From positions 1-54,803 of the forward strand of contig JAFWBP010000009.1 in the NCBI GenBank assembly GCA_017507045.1: a stretch of 54,803 bases of DNA, written 5' to 3'. Source of the stretch: Clostridia bacterium. GTDB lineage: Bacteria > Bacillota > Clostridia > Christensenellales > Borkfalkiaceae. Numbering within the stretch: the first letter of the stretch is position 1; every line of letters starts with the position of its first letter. Positions 8,051 through 16,194 of the stretch are shown here, in pieces. The notes beneath the pieces are model-generated. The model saw nothing but the letters and a program-made list of their open reading frames with translations, was not told the DNA's origin and did no database searches. The translations under genes and the position numbers were made by a program.

Positions 8051-9835
8051 ATGGCAAAAGTTATCGGTATTGATTTAGGCACGACGAATTCGTGCGTTGC
8101 AGTTATGGAAGGTGGCGAACCCGTCGTCATCGCGAACGCAGAGGGTGCAAGAACCACGCCCTCCGTTGTTGCTTTCCAAAAGGATGGTTCCCGCGTTGTA
8201 GGCCAGGTGGCAAAGCGCCAAGCGGTTGCCAACCCCGATAAAACGATCATCTCCATCAAGCGCAAGATGGGTTCCGATTACAAAGTAAAGATCGATGAAA
8301 AGAACTATTCCCCGCAGGAGCTTTCCGCAATGATCCTTTCCAAGCTCAAGGCGGATGCGGAAGCATACCTCGGCGGCAAGGTGACGGATGCCGTAATCAC
8401 CTGCCCTGCATACTTCACCGATGCACAGCGCCAGGCAACCAAGGATGCCGGTAAGATCGCAGGCCTCAACGTACTCCGTATCATCAACGAGCCTACGGCG
8501 GCGGCGCTTTCCTATGGGCTCGATAAGGAGAAGGAGAACAGCAAGGTCATGATCTACGACCTCGGTGGCGGCACCTTTGACGTATCCATTCTGGAGATTT
8601 CGGACGGCGTGTTCGAAGTACTTGCCACCAACGGCAACAATATGCTTGGCGGTGATGATTTCGATAAGAGACTCATGGATTATATGGTGGATGAGTTCAA
8701 AAAGAGCCATGGCGTGGATCTTTCCAAGGATAAGATGGCGATGCAGCGCCTGAAAGAGGCGGCAGAGAAGGCGAAGATCGAGCTTTCGGGCATGAACTCC
8801 ACTTCCGTTTCCCTTCCCTTCATTTCCATGACGGAGGCAGGCCCCGCGCACCTCGAGCTCGATGTTACCCGTCAGAAGTTTGAAGCGCTCATTGCCGACC
8901 TCGTGGAAAAGACGGCTGAGCCCATGCGCCTTGCAATGAAGGATGCGGGTCTTTCCTATCGCGATATTGATAAGGTCATCCTCGTTGGCGGTTCCACGCG
9001 TGTTCCTGCCGTAGTTGCAAAGGTGAAGGAGATCACCGGCAAAGAGCCTTTCAAGGGCATCAACCCCGATGAGTGCGTTGCAGTAGGCGCGGCAATTCAG
9101 GGCGGTGTTTTAACGGGTGAAGTGAAGGATGTGCTTCTTCTCGATGTTATGCCCCTCTCCCTCGGTATCGAAACGCTGGGCGGCGTATTCACCCGTCTCA
9201 TTGATCGCAACACCACCATTCCCGTGAAGAAGAGCCAGGTATTCTCCACGGCGGCGGATAATCAAACGAGCGTTGAGATTCACATTTTGCAGGGCGAACG
9301 CGAATTCTGCCGCGATAATAAAACGATGGGCCGCTTCATGCTCACGGGCATTGCGCCTGCGCCCCGCGGCATTCCGCAGATTGAGGTCACCTTCGACGTG
9401 GATGCCAACGGCATCGTGCACGTAGAAGCGAATGATCTCGGTACCGGCAAGTGCACCGATATCACGATCACCTCTTCCACCAATCTCTCCGAGGATGAGA
9501 TCAACAAGGCGGTAAAGGATGCCGAGCAGTACGCTGAGGAGGATAAGAAGAGAAAGCAGAAGGTAGAAGCGAGAAACAAGCTCGATGGCCTCATCTTCTC
9601 CGTGGAGCAAACGATGAAGGATAGCGATGATAAGCTTTCTGAAGAGGATAAGGCAACTTTGCAATCTGCTGTTGACGAAGCGAAGAAAGATCTCGAAGCG
9701 GATGACGAGGAGAAATATAACGCAGCGTTTGATGAACTTCAAAAGCGCATTCAGCCCGTTATCGCGAAGCTCTATCAGAATGCCTCGCAAGCCGGCGCAG
9801 AGAACCCCTCCGCAGACGACGAATTTCATCAGTAA
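8051..9835 (+). CDS. dnaK: Chaperone protein DnaK (Hsp70)
   Basis: 594 residues, normal length. The ATPase domain has the phosphate-1 motif [12 protein letters not shown] at the N-terminus, the phosphate-2 motif [12 protein letters not shown], and the adenosine motif [10 protein letters not shown]. The interdomain linker ([18 protein letters not shown]) leads into the substrate-binding domain ([22 protein letters not shown]) and a helical lid. The C-terminal tail is short and acidic (SADDEFHQ). The protein binds unfolded segments in the cytoplasm in cycles driven by DnaJ and GrpE. AAGGAG lies upstream of the ATG. It lies 75 bases after grpE in the same orientation and likely in the same operon. 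Confidence 0.99.
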   Translation: MAKVIGIDLGTTNSCVAVMEGGEPVVIANAEGARTTPSVVAFQKDGSRVVGQVAKRQAVANPDKTIISIKRKMGSDYKVKIDEKNYSPQELSAMILSKLKADAEAYLGGKVTDAVITCPAYFTDAQRQATKDAGKIAGLNVLRIINEPTAAALSYGLDKEKENSKVMIYDLGGGTFDVSILEISDGVFEVLATNGNNMLGGDDFDKRLMDYMVDEFKKSHGVDLSKDKMAMQRLKEAAEKAKIELSGMNSTSVSLPFISMTEAGPAHLELDVTRQKFEALIADLVEKTAEPMRLAMKDAGLSYRDIDKVILVGGSTRVPAVVAKVKEITGKEPFKGINPDECVAVGAAIQGGVLTGEVKDVLLLDVMPLSLGIETLGGVFTRLIDRNTTIPVKKSQVFSTAADNQTSVEIHILQGEREFCRDNKTMGRFMLTGIAPAPRGIPQIEVTFDVDANGIVHVEANDLGTGKCTDITITSSTNLSEDEINKAVKDAEQYAEEDKKRKQKVEARNKLDGLIFSVEQTMKDSDDKLSEEDKATLQSAVDEAKKDLEADDEEKYNAAFDELQKRIQPVIAKLYQNASQAGAENPSADDEFHQ

Positions 9836-9854
9836 ATAATCTGTAGAAAATCAA

Positions 9855-9962
9855 AACACCCCTTCAGCCCGTGCGGGGCAGCTTCTTCATGATGGATGGC
9901 GAGCCAAATCCTTTCCGCCTTCGCTTAGGGAGAAAGTTGCACAAAGTGCCGAAGGGGGTGTT
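9855..9962 (+). repeat. MITE-like palindromic repeat between dnaK and dnaJ
   Basis: A 108-base element with near-perfect terminal inverted repeats (AACACCCCTTC at 9855-9865 and GAAGGGGGTGTT at 9951-9962) and internal hairpin potential. No ORF. It occupies most of the dnaK-dnaJ gap. The layout resembles the small palindromic repeats common in gut Clostridia. Orientation is arbitrary. Confidence 0.65.
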
Positions 9963-9983
9963 CGGTTATATTAAGGAAACATT

Positions 9984-11117
9984 ATGCCAGAAAAGAAAAG
10001 TTATTACGAAATTCTCGGCGTGAAGAAGGATGCGAGCGAGGCTGAGATCAAGGCGGCGTATAAAAAGCTCGTCAAGGAATATCACCCCGATCTTCACCCG
10101 AACGATCCGCTCGCCGCAGAGAAATTCAAAGAGATCAACGAAGCGAACGAGGTGCTTTCCGATAAGCAAAAGCGTGCCGCATACGATTACGAGCAGGCGC
10201 ATCCGGGCATGGGTGGCCCCGGAGGCATGGGCGGCGGATTCGGAGGGTTCGGCGGATTCGGAGATATCTTCGATTCCATCTTCCAGGGCTTCGGCGGAGG
10301 AGCCTCCGTTCAGCGCGATACGCGCGGTGATGATGTTGAGCTCACGATGACGCTTTCATTTATGGATGCCGCAAAAGGTTGCAGGAAAGATGTTACGTAT
10401 TTCCGCAACGAGCCATGCAAGGCGTGTGGTGGCACGGGTGCGAAGGGCGGCACAGCTTTCAAAAGCTGTTCGAAGTGCGGCGGAAAGGGGCAGGTACGAT
10501 TTTCACAGGAAACGATGTTCGGCAGAACGGTTCGCGTGGGGGCATGTCCGGAATGCAAGGGTAGAGGAAAGATCGTAACGGATAAATGCCCTGAATGCAG
10601 AGGCAAAGGTTTCCTTCGCCGCGAAACAACAGTTACGCTCGATATTCCTGCCGGTGCCGACACCAATTCCTACTTCCGCAAGCGTGGGCTTGGCCAGGCG
10701 AGCCCGGAGGGGGGAGATGCAGGCGATCTCATCGTCGTCTTCCGCGTTGAGCCGCATAAGATTTTCCAGCGCAAGAACATGGATCTTTACATCGATCTTC
10801 CCATCCCCTTCCATACAGCGGCACTCGGTGGCACGGTGAACGTGCCCACGCTCGATGATACCATGGAGTATACCATTCCCGAGGGCACGCAGACGGGTAC
10901 CATGTTCACGATTCGCGGCAAGGGAATCAAATCGAGAAACGGTACGGGCAACCTTTATTTGAGAGCTTTCGTAGAAGTTCCCACCCGCCTTTCGCGCGAG
11001 CAAAGGCGAGCACTTTCAGAGCTTGCCGCAGGGCAGGAGCTCAAGCAGTTTGAAATGGCGAAGAAATATTCCGATCATCTCAACGCCCTCTACGGCAAAG
11101 ATGCATTCGAAAAATAA
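9984..11117 (+). CDS. dnaJ: Chaperone protein DnaJ (Hsp40, type I)
   Basis: 377 residues. J domain at 1-70 with the HPD motif (EYHPDLHPND) that triggers DnaK ATP hydrolysis; a Gly/Phe-rich region (about 75-110, GGGFGGFGGFGD); four zinc-finger CxxCxGxG repeats (CKACGGTG, CSKCGGKG, CPECKGRG, CPECRGKG, about 145-210); and the two C-terminal beta domains. This is a full type I DnaJ. AAGGAAAC lies seven bases before the ATG. It is separated from dnaK by the palindromic repeat but lies in the same direction, and is probably co-transcribed unless the repeat terminates or processes the message. Confidence 0.98.
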   Translation: MPEKKSYYEILGVKKDASEAEIKAAYKKLVKEYHPDLHPNDPLAAEKFKEINEANEVLSDKQKRAAYDYEQAHPGMGGPGGMGGGFGGFGGFGDIFDSIFQGFGGGASVQRDTRGDDVELTMTLSFMDAAKGCRKDVTYFRNEPCKACGGTGAKGGTAFKSCSKCGGKGQVRFSQETMFGRTVRVGACPECKGRGKIVTDKCPECRGKGFLRRETTVTLDIPAGADTNSYFRKRGLGQASPEGGDAGDLIVVFRVEPHKIFQRKNMDLYIDLPIPFHTAALGGTVNVPTLDDTMEYTIPEGTQTGTMFTIRGKGIKSRNGTGNLYLRAFVEVPTRLSREQRRALSELAAGQELKQFEMAKKYSDHLNALYGKDAFEK

Positions 11118-11120
11118 CGT

Positions 11121-11150
11121 ACAACACGGCTGTAAAAGCCGTGTTGTTTC
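11121..11150 (+). terminator. Terminator after dnaJ
   Basis: Perfect 11-bp stem ACAACACGGCT / AGCCGTGTTGT with a GTAAA loop and a short T tract, directly after the dnaJ stop. Confidence 0.75.
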
Positions 11151-11245
11151 ATATATCGGGGTTTATCACCATGCGCTTTCTCCATAAATTCCCAGCATAG
11201 ATTTTATAAAAGCCGCACAAAGTAACGGCGTAGGGAGGAATTGGC

Positions 11246-11842
11246 ATGGAATTTACCAATACGCAGACGTTTTACAACTTAGCGCGAGCTTTCGCAGGAG
11301 AGTGTCAGGCAGGCATGCGGTATCAACTCACGGCAAAAGCGGCTATGAAGCAAGGCTATGAAGTTCTCGCAGATACCGTTCGCACGATTGCAAAAAACGA
11401 AACGCATCATGCGAGAGTATTCTTCGAGGCGATCTTGCAGAATGCAGGCAGCCGGGATAATATTCATATTGATGCAGGCTATCCCTTTCATGCTGGCACG
11501 TTAGAAGAAAATCTGCGTTTTGCGGCATTCGATGAAAAGGATGAAGCAGAAAGCATTTATCCCAATTTCGGAAGAATTGCAAGAGAAGAGGGGTTTGGGC
11601 AAATCGCGCTCAAATTCGAACAAGTAGCGAAGGTGGAGGCAAATCACCGTATCATCTTCGAATATCTATACGAGGCGTTCAAGGATGGCTCCCTCTACAA
11701 AGCAGAGCGTCCGATGCTGTGGATATGCAGTGAATGCGGCTATATGCACACGTCAAAAGAGGCTTGGAAGATCTGCCCCTTGTGCGGTGCATCGCAGGGT
11801 GAAGTTGAATTGCATCTTCCCTTCAAAAAGGAGAATTTATGA
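11246..11842 (+). CDS. rbr: Rubrerythrin
   Basis: 198 residues with the two-part rubrerythrin layout. The four-helix diiron domain has carboxylate ligands in GECQAGMRYQ, KNETHHARVF, EEGFGQIALKFEQV and KVEANHR. The C-terminal rubredoxin-like domain has CSECG and CPLCG holding one iron. Rubrerythrins reduce hydrogen peroxide in the cytoplasm of anaerobes using electrons from rubredoxin or NADH systems. A strong ribosome site (AGGGAGGAATT) precedes the ATG. Its stop codon overlaps the start of a tiny ORF (ATGA), so at least one small protein is translationally coupled to it. The gene supports an anaerobic lifestyle. Confidence 0.95.
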   Translation: MEFTNTQTFYNLARAFAGECQAGMRYQLTAKAAMKQGYEVLADTVRTIAKNETHHARVFFEAILQNAGSRDNIHIDAGYPFHAGTLEENLRFAAFDEKDEAESIYPNFGRIAREEGFGQIALKFEQVAKVEANHRIIFEYLYEAFKDGSLYKAERPMLWICSECGYMHTSKEAWKICPLCGASQGEVELHLPFKKENL

Positions 11843-11964
11843 AGAAAACCACGAACAAGACGAACAACAAGCAGAATACGCAGAACGCACAGAATAACGC
11901 AAATACGAAGGGTGCGAAAAATGCGAAGAGCGGGAATGCGAACAACGAAAAGGGCTGTTCGTAA
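11839..11964 (+). CDS. Small Asn/Lys-rich protein coupled to rubrerythrin
   Basis: 41 codons, starting with an ATG that overlaps the rubrerythrin stop by four bases; GGAG lies eight bases upstream inside the rubrerythrin gene. The peptide is made almost only of Asn, Lys, Thr, Ala and Gln and ends GCS, with one cysteine next to the C-terminus. It has no hydrophobic segment and is likely disordered and basic. No family is recognised. Such composition is seen in some small spore or nucleic-acid-binding proteins, but that is only a resemblance. The tight overlap on both sides favours a real gene. It is too short for most gene callers. Confidence 0.55.
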   Translation: MKKTTNKTNNKQNTQNAQNNANTKGAKNAKSGNANNEKGCS

Positions 11965-12092
11965 TGAGCCGTAAAAAAACCTTAAAAAAGGGCGCGGATA
12001 TGCGCTCAGAAGAAGATCCGCTCGGCAGCTACACGGGCATATATTCGGAAGACGAATACGAAAAACCCATTCAGGATGCAGATGATCTTTAA
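11964..12092 (+). CDS. Small acidic protein (GSYTG / DADDL type)
   Basis: 42 codons. The ATG shares one base with the stop codon of the preceding tiny ORF (TAATG), so translation by re-initiation is likely. After a basic start (MSRKKTLKKGAD) the rest is acidic and polar: DPLGSYTGIYSEDEYEK and the end PIQDADDL. I recall similar short Firmicutes peptides ending in a GSYTG...P-x-QDADDL pattern but know no function for them. It contains no cysteine or membrane segment. A terminator follows ten bases after the stop, so rubrerythrin and the two small ORFs form one transcription unit. Confidence 0.6.
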   Translation: MSRKKTLKKGADMRSEEDPLGSYTGIYSEDEYEKPIQDADDL

Positions 12093-12101
12093 ATGCAAAT
12101 G

Positions 12102-12132
12102 GAACGGAAAGCATAATGCTTCCCGTTCTTTT
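12102..12132 (+). terminator. Terminator of the rubrerythrin unit
   Basis: 12-bp stem GAACGGAAAGCA / TGCTTCCCGTTC (one mismatch), three-base loop, then TTTT. Confidence 0.75.
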
Positions 12133-12194
12133 CCGTTGAAGAGGGGGCCTTTCACCGAGCTTTCTGGGAATTTTTCATCGTTTTCATGAATCAG

Positions 12195-12223
12195 TTGCAA
12201 ACTCTTCACAAAGATGATATAAT
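12195..12223 (+). promoter_or_regulatory. Sigma-A promoter of the HtrA-like gene
   Basis: TTGCAA (12195-12200), 17 bp, TATAAT (12218-12223). Because it lies inside the longest possible ORF, which opens at 12186, it shows that translation must begin downstream, at 12258. Confidence 0.85.
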
Positions 12224-12257
12224 ATGGGAAAAGGCACACATCGCCTTAGAGGTTTCT

Positions 12258-13631
12258 ATGAAGAAGAAAATCGCCTTACCCATAATTGCAGTGCTTCTCA
12301 TTGCAATAATGTTTTCGCTTTGCGCCTGCTGGCAACTCACGAGCGTAGATGATAGCTTTCCATTTGAGGCCGCCGTCACGCGCGGAGAAGAGGGCTCTCG
12401 CGAGAGCTGGCTTGCCGGGCTTGATGCGCCCGCCTCATCCCCCCTTCGCCGCGCTTATGATGAGGCAGTGGCGGATGGAAGCTTTGAGGGTACGTACTTT
12501 GAATTCCTGAAGGAGCTGGGCGTTGAAAGTGGAAATGACGCGTACGTGCAGAGTGCGCTTCGCTCCGTTGTTACGATTTTCGCAACCTTCGCGCCCCCGG
12601 GGATTTTAACGATGACGAATATTGTGCAAATGGGTTCGGGCGTAATATACTCCCTCGATAAGGCGAGAGGTGATGCGCTCATCGTTACCAACTATCACGT
12701 CATCTATAATCACGAGAGCGCGGGGCATGAGAGAGTTGCGCACATTAGCGATGAGATAACGCTCTTTCTGTACGGCGGAGAATCTACAATGAGTGCCATA
12801 GAGGCAACCTACCTCGGCGGTGCCATGGAATACGATATCGCCGTGCTCAAAGTGGTTGGAAGCCCCATCCTTCGCGAAACGGCAACGCACGCGGTTTATG
12901 CCGAAGAGGTGGTTGCGGCCAACTCCGATTCCGTCACCGTTGGAGAACGGGTTTACGCCATAGGAAACCCCTTAGGGGATGGCATGTCCGTAACGGAGGG
13001 CATCGTATCGGTAGAAGCGGAATATATCAACGTTTACGATTCCGCCGAAAAAGAGATCTTAATGTTACTGGAGATCCGCACCGATGCGGCGATCAACGAG
13101 GGCAATTCGGGCGGCGGACTTTTCAACGGTGCAGGCGAGCTCATCGGTATCGTTAACGCAGGAAGTGATGATGAGGATGTGGAGGGATTTGGATTTGCCA
13201 TTCCATCCAATCTCGCACTTTCACTTGCGCAGAACATTATAGATACCTGCGCGGCAACTCCGGGCAGCCGCGGCGCCGCAGTGGCGAATCTTGATATCAC
13301 GATTGAGGTGTGGGATAGCCATGCTGCCTTCGATAGTGAAACTGGAAAATTCTATATCGAAGAGAAAACAGTCGTTTCCGAAGTTAGCGGCCTTGCGCGT
13401 AGCATGGGGCTGAGAGAAGGGGATACGCTCGTTTCGGCATCCCTTCGCTCTTCGCGCGGCGGCACGGCATACACGCGCACGGTGGAGCTTAGGCGCGCAT
13501 ACATGCTTGAAAACCTGCTCTTCGAGGTGCGTCGCGGAGATATTTTAGCGCTCACCGTCTCGCGTAACAATTCACTCAAAACGATTGCGATATCGTATTC
13601 CAACAGCAGTTATTTCACCTTAATAAGATAA
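12258..13631 (+). CDS. HtrA/Deg-like trypsin-family serine protease, lipoprotein
   Basis: 457 residues from the ATG at 12258, which has AGAGG upstream and opens a clear lipoprotein signal peptide (lipobox L-C-A-C24). The trypsin-like domain has the catalytic triad H147 (IVTNYHVIY), D193 (EYDIAVLKV) and S284 (NEGNSGGGLF), as in DegP/HtrA. The C-terminal 110 residues look like one degenerate PDZ domain (VSGLARSMGLREGDTLVSA). Family members degrade or refold damaged proteins outside the membrane. A short conserved-looking segment (AYDEAVADGSFEGTYFEFLK) lies between the lipid anchor and the protease. It is transcribed alone from its own sigma-A promoter and ends in a strong terminator. Confidence 0.93.
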   Translation: MKKKIALPIIAVLLIAIMFSLCACWQLTSVDDSFPFEAAVTRGEEGSRESWLAGLDAPASSPLRRAYDEAVADGSFEGTYFEFLKELGVESGNDAYVQSALRSVVTIFATFAPPGILTMTNIVQMGSGVIYSLDKARGDALIVTNYHVIYNHESAGHERVAHISDEITLFLYGGESTMSAIEATYLGGAMEYDIAVLKVVGSPILRETATHAVYAEEVVAANSDSVTVGERVYAIGNPLGDGMSVTEGIVSVEAEYINVYDSAEKEILMLLEIRTDAAINEGNSGGGLFNGAGELIGIVNAGSDDEDVEGFGFAIPSNLALSLAQNIIDTCAATPGSRGAAVANLDITIEVWDSHAAFDSETGKFYIEEKTVVSEVSGLARSMGLREGDTLVSASLRSSRGGTAYTRTVELRRAYMLENLLFEVRRGDILALTVSRNNSLKTIAISYSNSSYFTLIR

Positions 13632-13644
13632 GGCGAATAAATAT

Positions 13645-13673
13645 AAAAGGAGCGGATGTCCGCTCCTTTTTCT
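13645..13673 (+). terminator. Terminator, likely bidirectional
   Basis: Stem AAAAGGAGCGGA / TCCGCTCCTTTT with a two-base loop, with T residues after it on both strands. It separates the convergent protease and lipoprotein genes. Confidence 0.85.
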
Positions 13674-13681
13674 TTCGTTCA

Positions 13682-14527
13682 TTATCCAATATCTTTCCAA
13701 ATTTGAATTCTTTCAATTCTCCGATAATGGAACCGAACGCCTTCAACTTCAATCCATTCATCTATGATTACGGCAGGCCTTAGAGCATGTTTGTATTCGA
13801 TAATGATCGCGTAAGCATTTTGATAGGCACCGCAAAATTCAATGATATTAAAATCATCTGCTTTTGCATCCGTTACGGGGCTGGGTTTTTGATTTCTTAA
13901 ATTATTAGCTGCCGTTTCTTTGATCGATCTTTCAATTCTTTCATCTAAGGCTTCGGGGTACGCAATATTTCCGTTGTGGTAATATGCGATTTCCATCAAA
14001 TCATCCTTGGTGAGCCAGCCGTTATCATAGGCTTGTTGCAAGGAAGAAAAAGCTTCTTCCGGCTGCGGCAGATCTACTTTCCAAACTCCGATGTAATAAT
14101 AGAGCGTGTGAAATTCAACTCCAGCAACAGAATAGCTATTCCCGTTTGCCGGATAGGCAGTAAATATATTGTCCATTGCAAGAACATAACAGCCGGAATA
14201 GGTGCCTAAGTATTTTTCAATCGTAAAATCATCTGCAGTAGCTTCGGGAATTGGGTGATTTTCTCTATTGCGCAAACTTGCCGCCTCCATTTCTTTTATA
14301 GCGGTTGCAATTTGAGGATCTAAAGTTTCCTCATATTCACCGCGTCCGCTATTGTAGAAAGCAATCGTTTGTAAATCGGCTTTTGTTAAAATTCCCAGCT
14401 CGTAAGCTCTCGATAGGGAATAACAACCGGCCTCAACTTCCGGCGGCTTCGGTGTGCAGGCTACAGCGCCAAACGCCACCATGATGCCAATTACAAGGGC
14501 AATCAAAAAACAATTGATTCTTTTCAT
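13682..14527 (-). CDS. Lipoprotein with two tandem repeats, unknown function
   Basis: 281 residues with a lipoprotein signal peptide (lipobox V-A-C24). The mature protein is two copies of a roughly 110-residue unit. Unit 1 has LSRAYELGILTKADLQTIAF ... LRNRENHPIPEATADDF ... GVWK, and unit 2 has LQQAYDNGWLTKDDLMEIAY ... LRNQKPSPVTDAKADDF ... QIWK. Each unit thus holds a short helical L-T-K-x-D-L motif, an ADDF motif and a beta-rich end. A good ribosome site (AGGAGGTG) is present. No family name is known to me; the AY-x-x-G-x-LTK-x-DL unit is reminiscent of repeats in extracellular Firmicutes lipoproteins. It is the leftmost gene of an AT-rich island. Confidence 0.85.
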   Translation of the reverse strand: MKRINCFLIALVIGIMVAFGAVACTPKPPEVEAGCYSLSRAYELGILTKADLQTIAFYNSGRGEYEETLDPQIATAIKEMEAASLRNRENHPIPEATADDFTIEKYLGTYSGCYVLAMDNIFTAYPANGNSYSVAGVEFHTLYYYIGVWKVDLPQPEEAFSSLQQAYDNGWLTKDDLMEIAYYHNGNIAYPEALDERIERSIKETAANNLRNQKPSPVTDAKADDFNIIEFCGAYQNAYAIIIEYKHALRPAVIIDEWIEVEGVRFHYRRIERIQIWKDIG

Positions 14528-14607
14528 AATTCACCTCCTATCTAACCTCATTATAGCACATGAAGTTTTTTTTGCAATAGGTTTTTTAAATTTTATCATG
14601 TGTAGCC

Positions 14608-14643
14608 AAAAAAACCACGGCAGTTGTTCATGCCGTGGCTTTT
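14608..14643 (-). terminator. Hairpin terminator, type C (copy 1)
   Basis: Stem CCACGGCA / TGCCGTGG (14615-14622, 14631-14638) with loop GTTGTTCA; seven T on the minus strand. It terminates the lipoprotein gene at 14740. A near-identical hairpin ends tRNA-Gly at 16460-16494. Confidence 0.75.
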
Positions 14644-14646
14644 CAT

Positions 14647-14697
14647 TGCGAAAGAATTCGCAAACGGTGCGTAGGTATAGGTAAAAACGCAAAAAAG
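14647..14697 (+). repeat. Short dispersed repeat, CER-type copy 1
   Basis: 51 bases next to the type C hairpin, related to the copy at 15612-15662. Read on the plus strand the two align codon by codon: CERIRKRCVGIGKNAKK here and CERAVKRCINVGKNSEK there, with several synonymous differences. The function is unknown. Confidence 0.5.
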
Positions 14698-14739
14698 GTG
14701 CGTAATACCGTTTTATAAAGACCGATTGATGTCAAGGAA

Positions 14740-15195
14740 TCAAAACAAGGATTTATTATTCTCCATGTACTTAATGATATTTTTCAATCCGTCATCAAAT
14801 GATAAAAGAGTTTTATCGTGAGTTTTTATTTCTGCAACATAATAGAACATAGAATCCATATAAATCCAAGTTGAGCATTTTACAGTAATTCTACCACCCT
14901 CGCGTATTTCTTCTTTTACAAGAAATTCGCCAAGAATATCGCAGGTATCGCCCACTAATTCCAATCTGATTTCTTCGCTATTCGCTTCGGAAGAATCAAA
15001 AGCTGATTTGTCCTCAGCCGAAACATACAGATAAATTCGGTCGCCGACTGCTTCATATGAGCAAAACGTTGCCTCAATTTCATGATAATTATCTTCATTG
15101 CTAAGATGTTCTCGCATAATTCCATTATAGCCGCTACAAGCGGTCATGCTTAATAAGAAGATAATTGTAAGCAAAAACAATGAAAATCGTTTCAT
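14740..15195 (-). CDS. Small lipoprotein, unknown function
   Basis: 151 residues with a lipoprotein signal peptide (lipobox M-T-A-C20). The mature part is acidic and beta-rich, with no recognised domain; visible features are IYLYVSAEDKSAFDSSEAN, a central LELVGDTCDILGEF and GGRITVKCSTW, giving two cysteines that could pair. Ribosome site GGAGAAAG precedes the ATG. Base composition is clearly AT-richer than the surrounding chromosome, as for its island neighbours. It is flanked on the 3' side by a short repeat plus type C hairpin, and on the 5' side by a questionable small ORF and a hairpin array, giving it a cassette-like setting. Confidence 0.8.
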   Translation of the reverse strand: MKRFSLFLLTIIFLLSMTACSGYNGIMREHLSNEDNYHEIEATFCSYEAVGDRIYLYVSAEDKSAFDSSEANSEEIRLELVGDTCDILGEFLVKEEIREGGRITVKCSTWIYMDSMFYYVAEIKTHDKTLLSFDDGLKNIIKYMENNKSLF

Positions 15196-15216
15196 TTTGC
15201 TTTCTCCTTCACCGTG

Positions 15217-15444
15217 TTAATGGAGGCAATCAACATTCTGCGGAAAGAGCCGCAATCGTGAAATACACTTTTTGCAGTTTCTTCCGAAATGGTATTTGCC
15301 TTTTGAGCATTTTAATCCAATATTCCGTTTCATAGCATTCTTTGAGAAATCTGTAGCTTGGCGACAAAATCCGCAGTGATTACCTCTTTCGCTTATTGTA
15401 TCATAATTTTCAAAAATAGTCAATGAAAATCGTGGCGCTGCCAC
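15217..15444 (-). CDS. Questionable small Cys-rich ORF (zinc-ribbon-like pattern)
   Basis: 75 codons. The peptide has CGFC, then KCSK and NCKKC, i.e. six cysteines that could bind zinc, in a basic context (KNAMKRNIGLKCSKGKYHF). There is no convincing ribosome site, its 5' end runs into the hairpin array at 15428, and it is squeezed against the next lipoprotein gene. It may be a real mini-protein with a later start, or the translated edge of a dispersed repeat. I could not assign a family. Confidence 0.25.
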   Translation of the reverse strand: MAAPRFSLTIFENYDTISERGNHCGFCRQATDFSKNAMKRNIGLKCSKGKYHFGRNCKKCISRLRLFPQNVDCLH

Positions 15445-15566
15445 GATGGAAGCCGAGCAAGCTTGGATGAAATGAATTCGTCTTTCCTATCCCGACGAAG
15501 TCGGATTTCATCACGAAGTGATTTCATCCCACGCAAGTGGGATTTCCGCAAGGACGGATTTAGTTG
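15428..15566 (+). repeat. Tandem-hairpin repeat array 1 (GATTTCAT type)
   Basis: A palindrome (ATCGTGGC-GCT-GCCACGAT) is followed by a row of four short hairpins with GC stems: CCGACGAAGTCGG, ATCACGAAGTGAT, CCCACGCAAGTGGG, CCGCAAGGACGG. They are separated by ATTTCAT-like linkers, so the stems differ while the spacers repeat. It runs directly into the terminator-like hairpin at 15567. No coding function is supported. Resembles non-coding repeats seen in gut Clostridia. Confidence 0.7.
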
Positions 15567-15610
15567 AAAAAAGCACACATTGTTTTGGTAGACAAATGTG
15601 TGCTTTTTTT
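15567..15610 (-). terminator. Hairpin with conserved GGTAGAC loop (copy 1)
   Basis: 15-bp stem AAAAAAGCACACATT / AATGTGTGCTTTTTT closing a loop that contains TTTTGGTAGACA. It has A/T runs on both sides, so it could terminate either strand. Its loop matches the hairpin at 16326-16368 while the stem sequence differs. Confidence 0.7.
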
Positions 15611-15611
15611 C

Positions 15612-15662
15612 TGCGAAAGAGCAGTAAAAAGGTGTATAAATGTAGGTAAGAACAGCGAAAAG
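15612..15662 (+). repeat. Short dispersed repeat, CER-type copy 2
   Basis: Diverged copy of 14647-14697, again directly beside a hairpin and just beyond the 3' end of a minus-strand gene. See copy 1. Confidence 0.5.
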
Positions 15663-15667
15663 TATGA

Positions 15668-16117
15668 TTATTTTATAGCTTGACGATAATCATCGTAATA
15701 AACAATGTCAACTTTAATATTTTCTTTTATGTATTTTTCAATTTCCATGCTATAGGAAATAATATTTTTAATTTCCTGTCTTACAATAACAATCGAATTA
15801 TCCTTGAATTTGTTTTTCAACGCTTTAGGCGATGGAATAAGTAATGCTTCAATATCTGATATATTTATTTTAAAATCCCGTCCGTTTCCATTCACAAAAA
15901 TAATTTGGTTTTCTTTAAATTCAACAAAGCTCTTTTTCAGCATGTAGCTCATAAAAAAGAAAAGGGGTGGAACAAAGAGTGCAGGAACAATCAAATCAAA
16001 TAAATCCGCATTACGTGTTATGAAATAAGCAATAAGAAGCATTACAATCAATACAATTCCACCTATTGCAACCCAACGAAATAATTTTTCCTCTTTGATA
16101 TTTCTGCGGAACTTCAT
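15668..16117 (-). CDS. Small membrane protein with a PH-like tail, unknown function
   Basis: 149 residues. Two hydrophobic helices (about 16-35 and 42-60: VAIGGIVLIVMLLIAYF, IVPALFVPPLFFFMSYML) are followed by a soluble domain of about 85 residues in which a beta-strand pattern (FVEFKENQIIFVNGNGRDFK, INISDIEALLIPS) resembles the YdbT/bPH-type domains of small bacterial membrane proteins. That is a fold guess from pattern only. Ribosome site AAGGAGAA lies upstream. Strongly AT-rich; third gene of the island, flanked by hairpin arrays on both sides. Confidence 0.75.
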   Translation of the reverse strand: MKFRRNIKEEKLFRWVAIGGIVLIVMLLIAYFITRNADLFDLIVPALFVPPLFFFMSYMLKKSFVEFKENQIIFVNGNGRDFKINISDIEALLIPSPKALKNKFKDNSIVIVRQEIKNIISYSMEIEKYIKENIKVDIVYYDDYRQAIK

Positions 16118-16194
16118 TTAATATTCTCCTTCAAAGTTCTATAAATTCTTATTTATCGGTGGAGTTTATTATATCATACTTTAGCAAATAAATC

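Noticed and set aside
12186..12257. 24-residue N-terminal extension of the HtrA-like protease
   Set aside because: It contains the sigma-A promoter, and the signal peptide begins at 12258.
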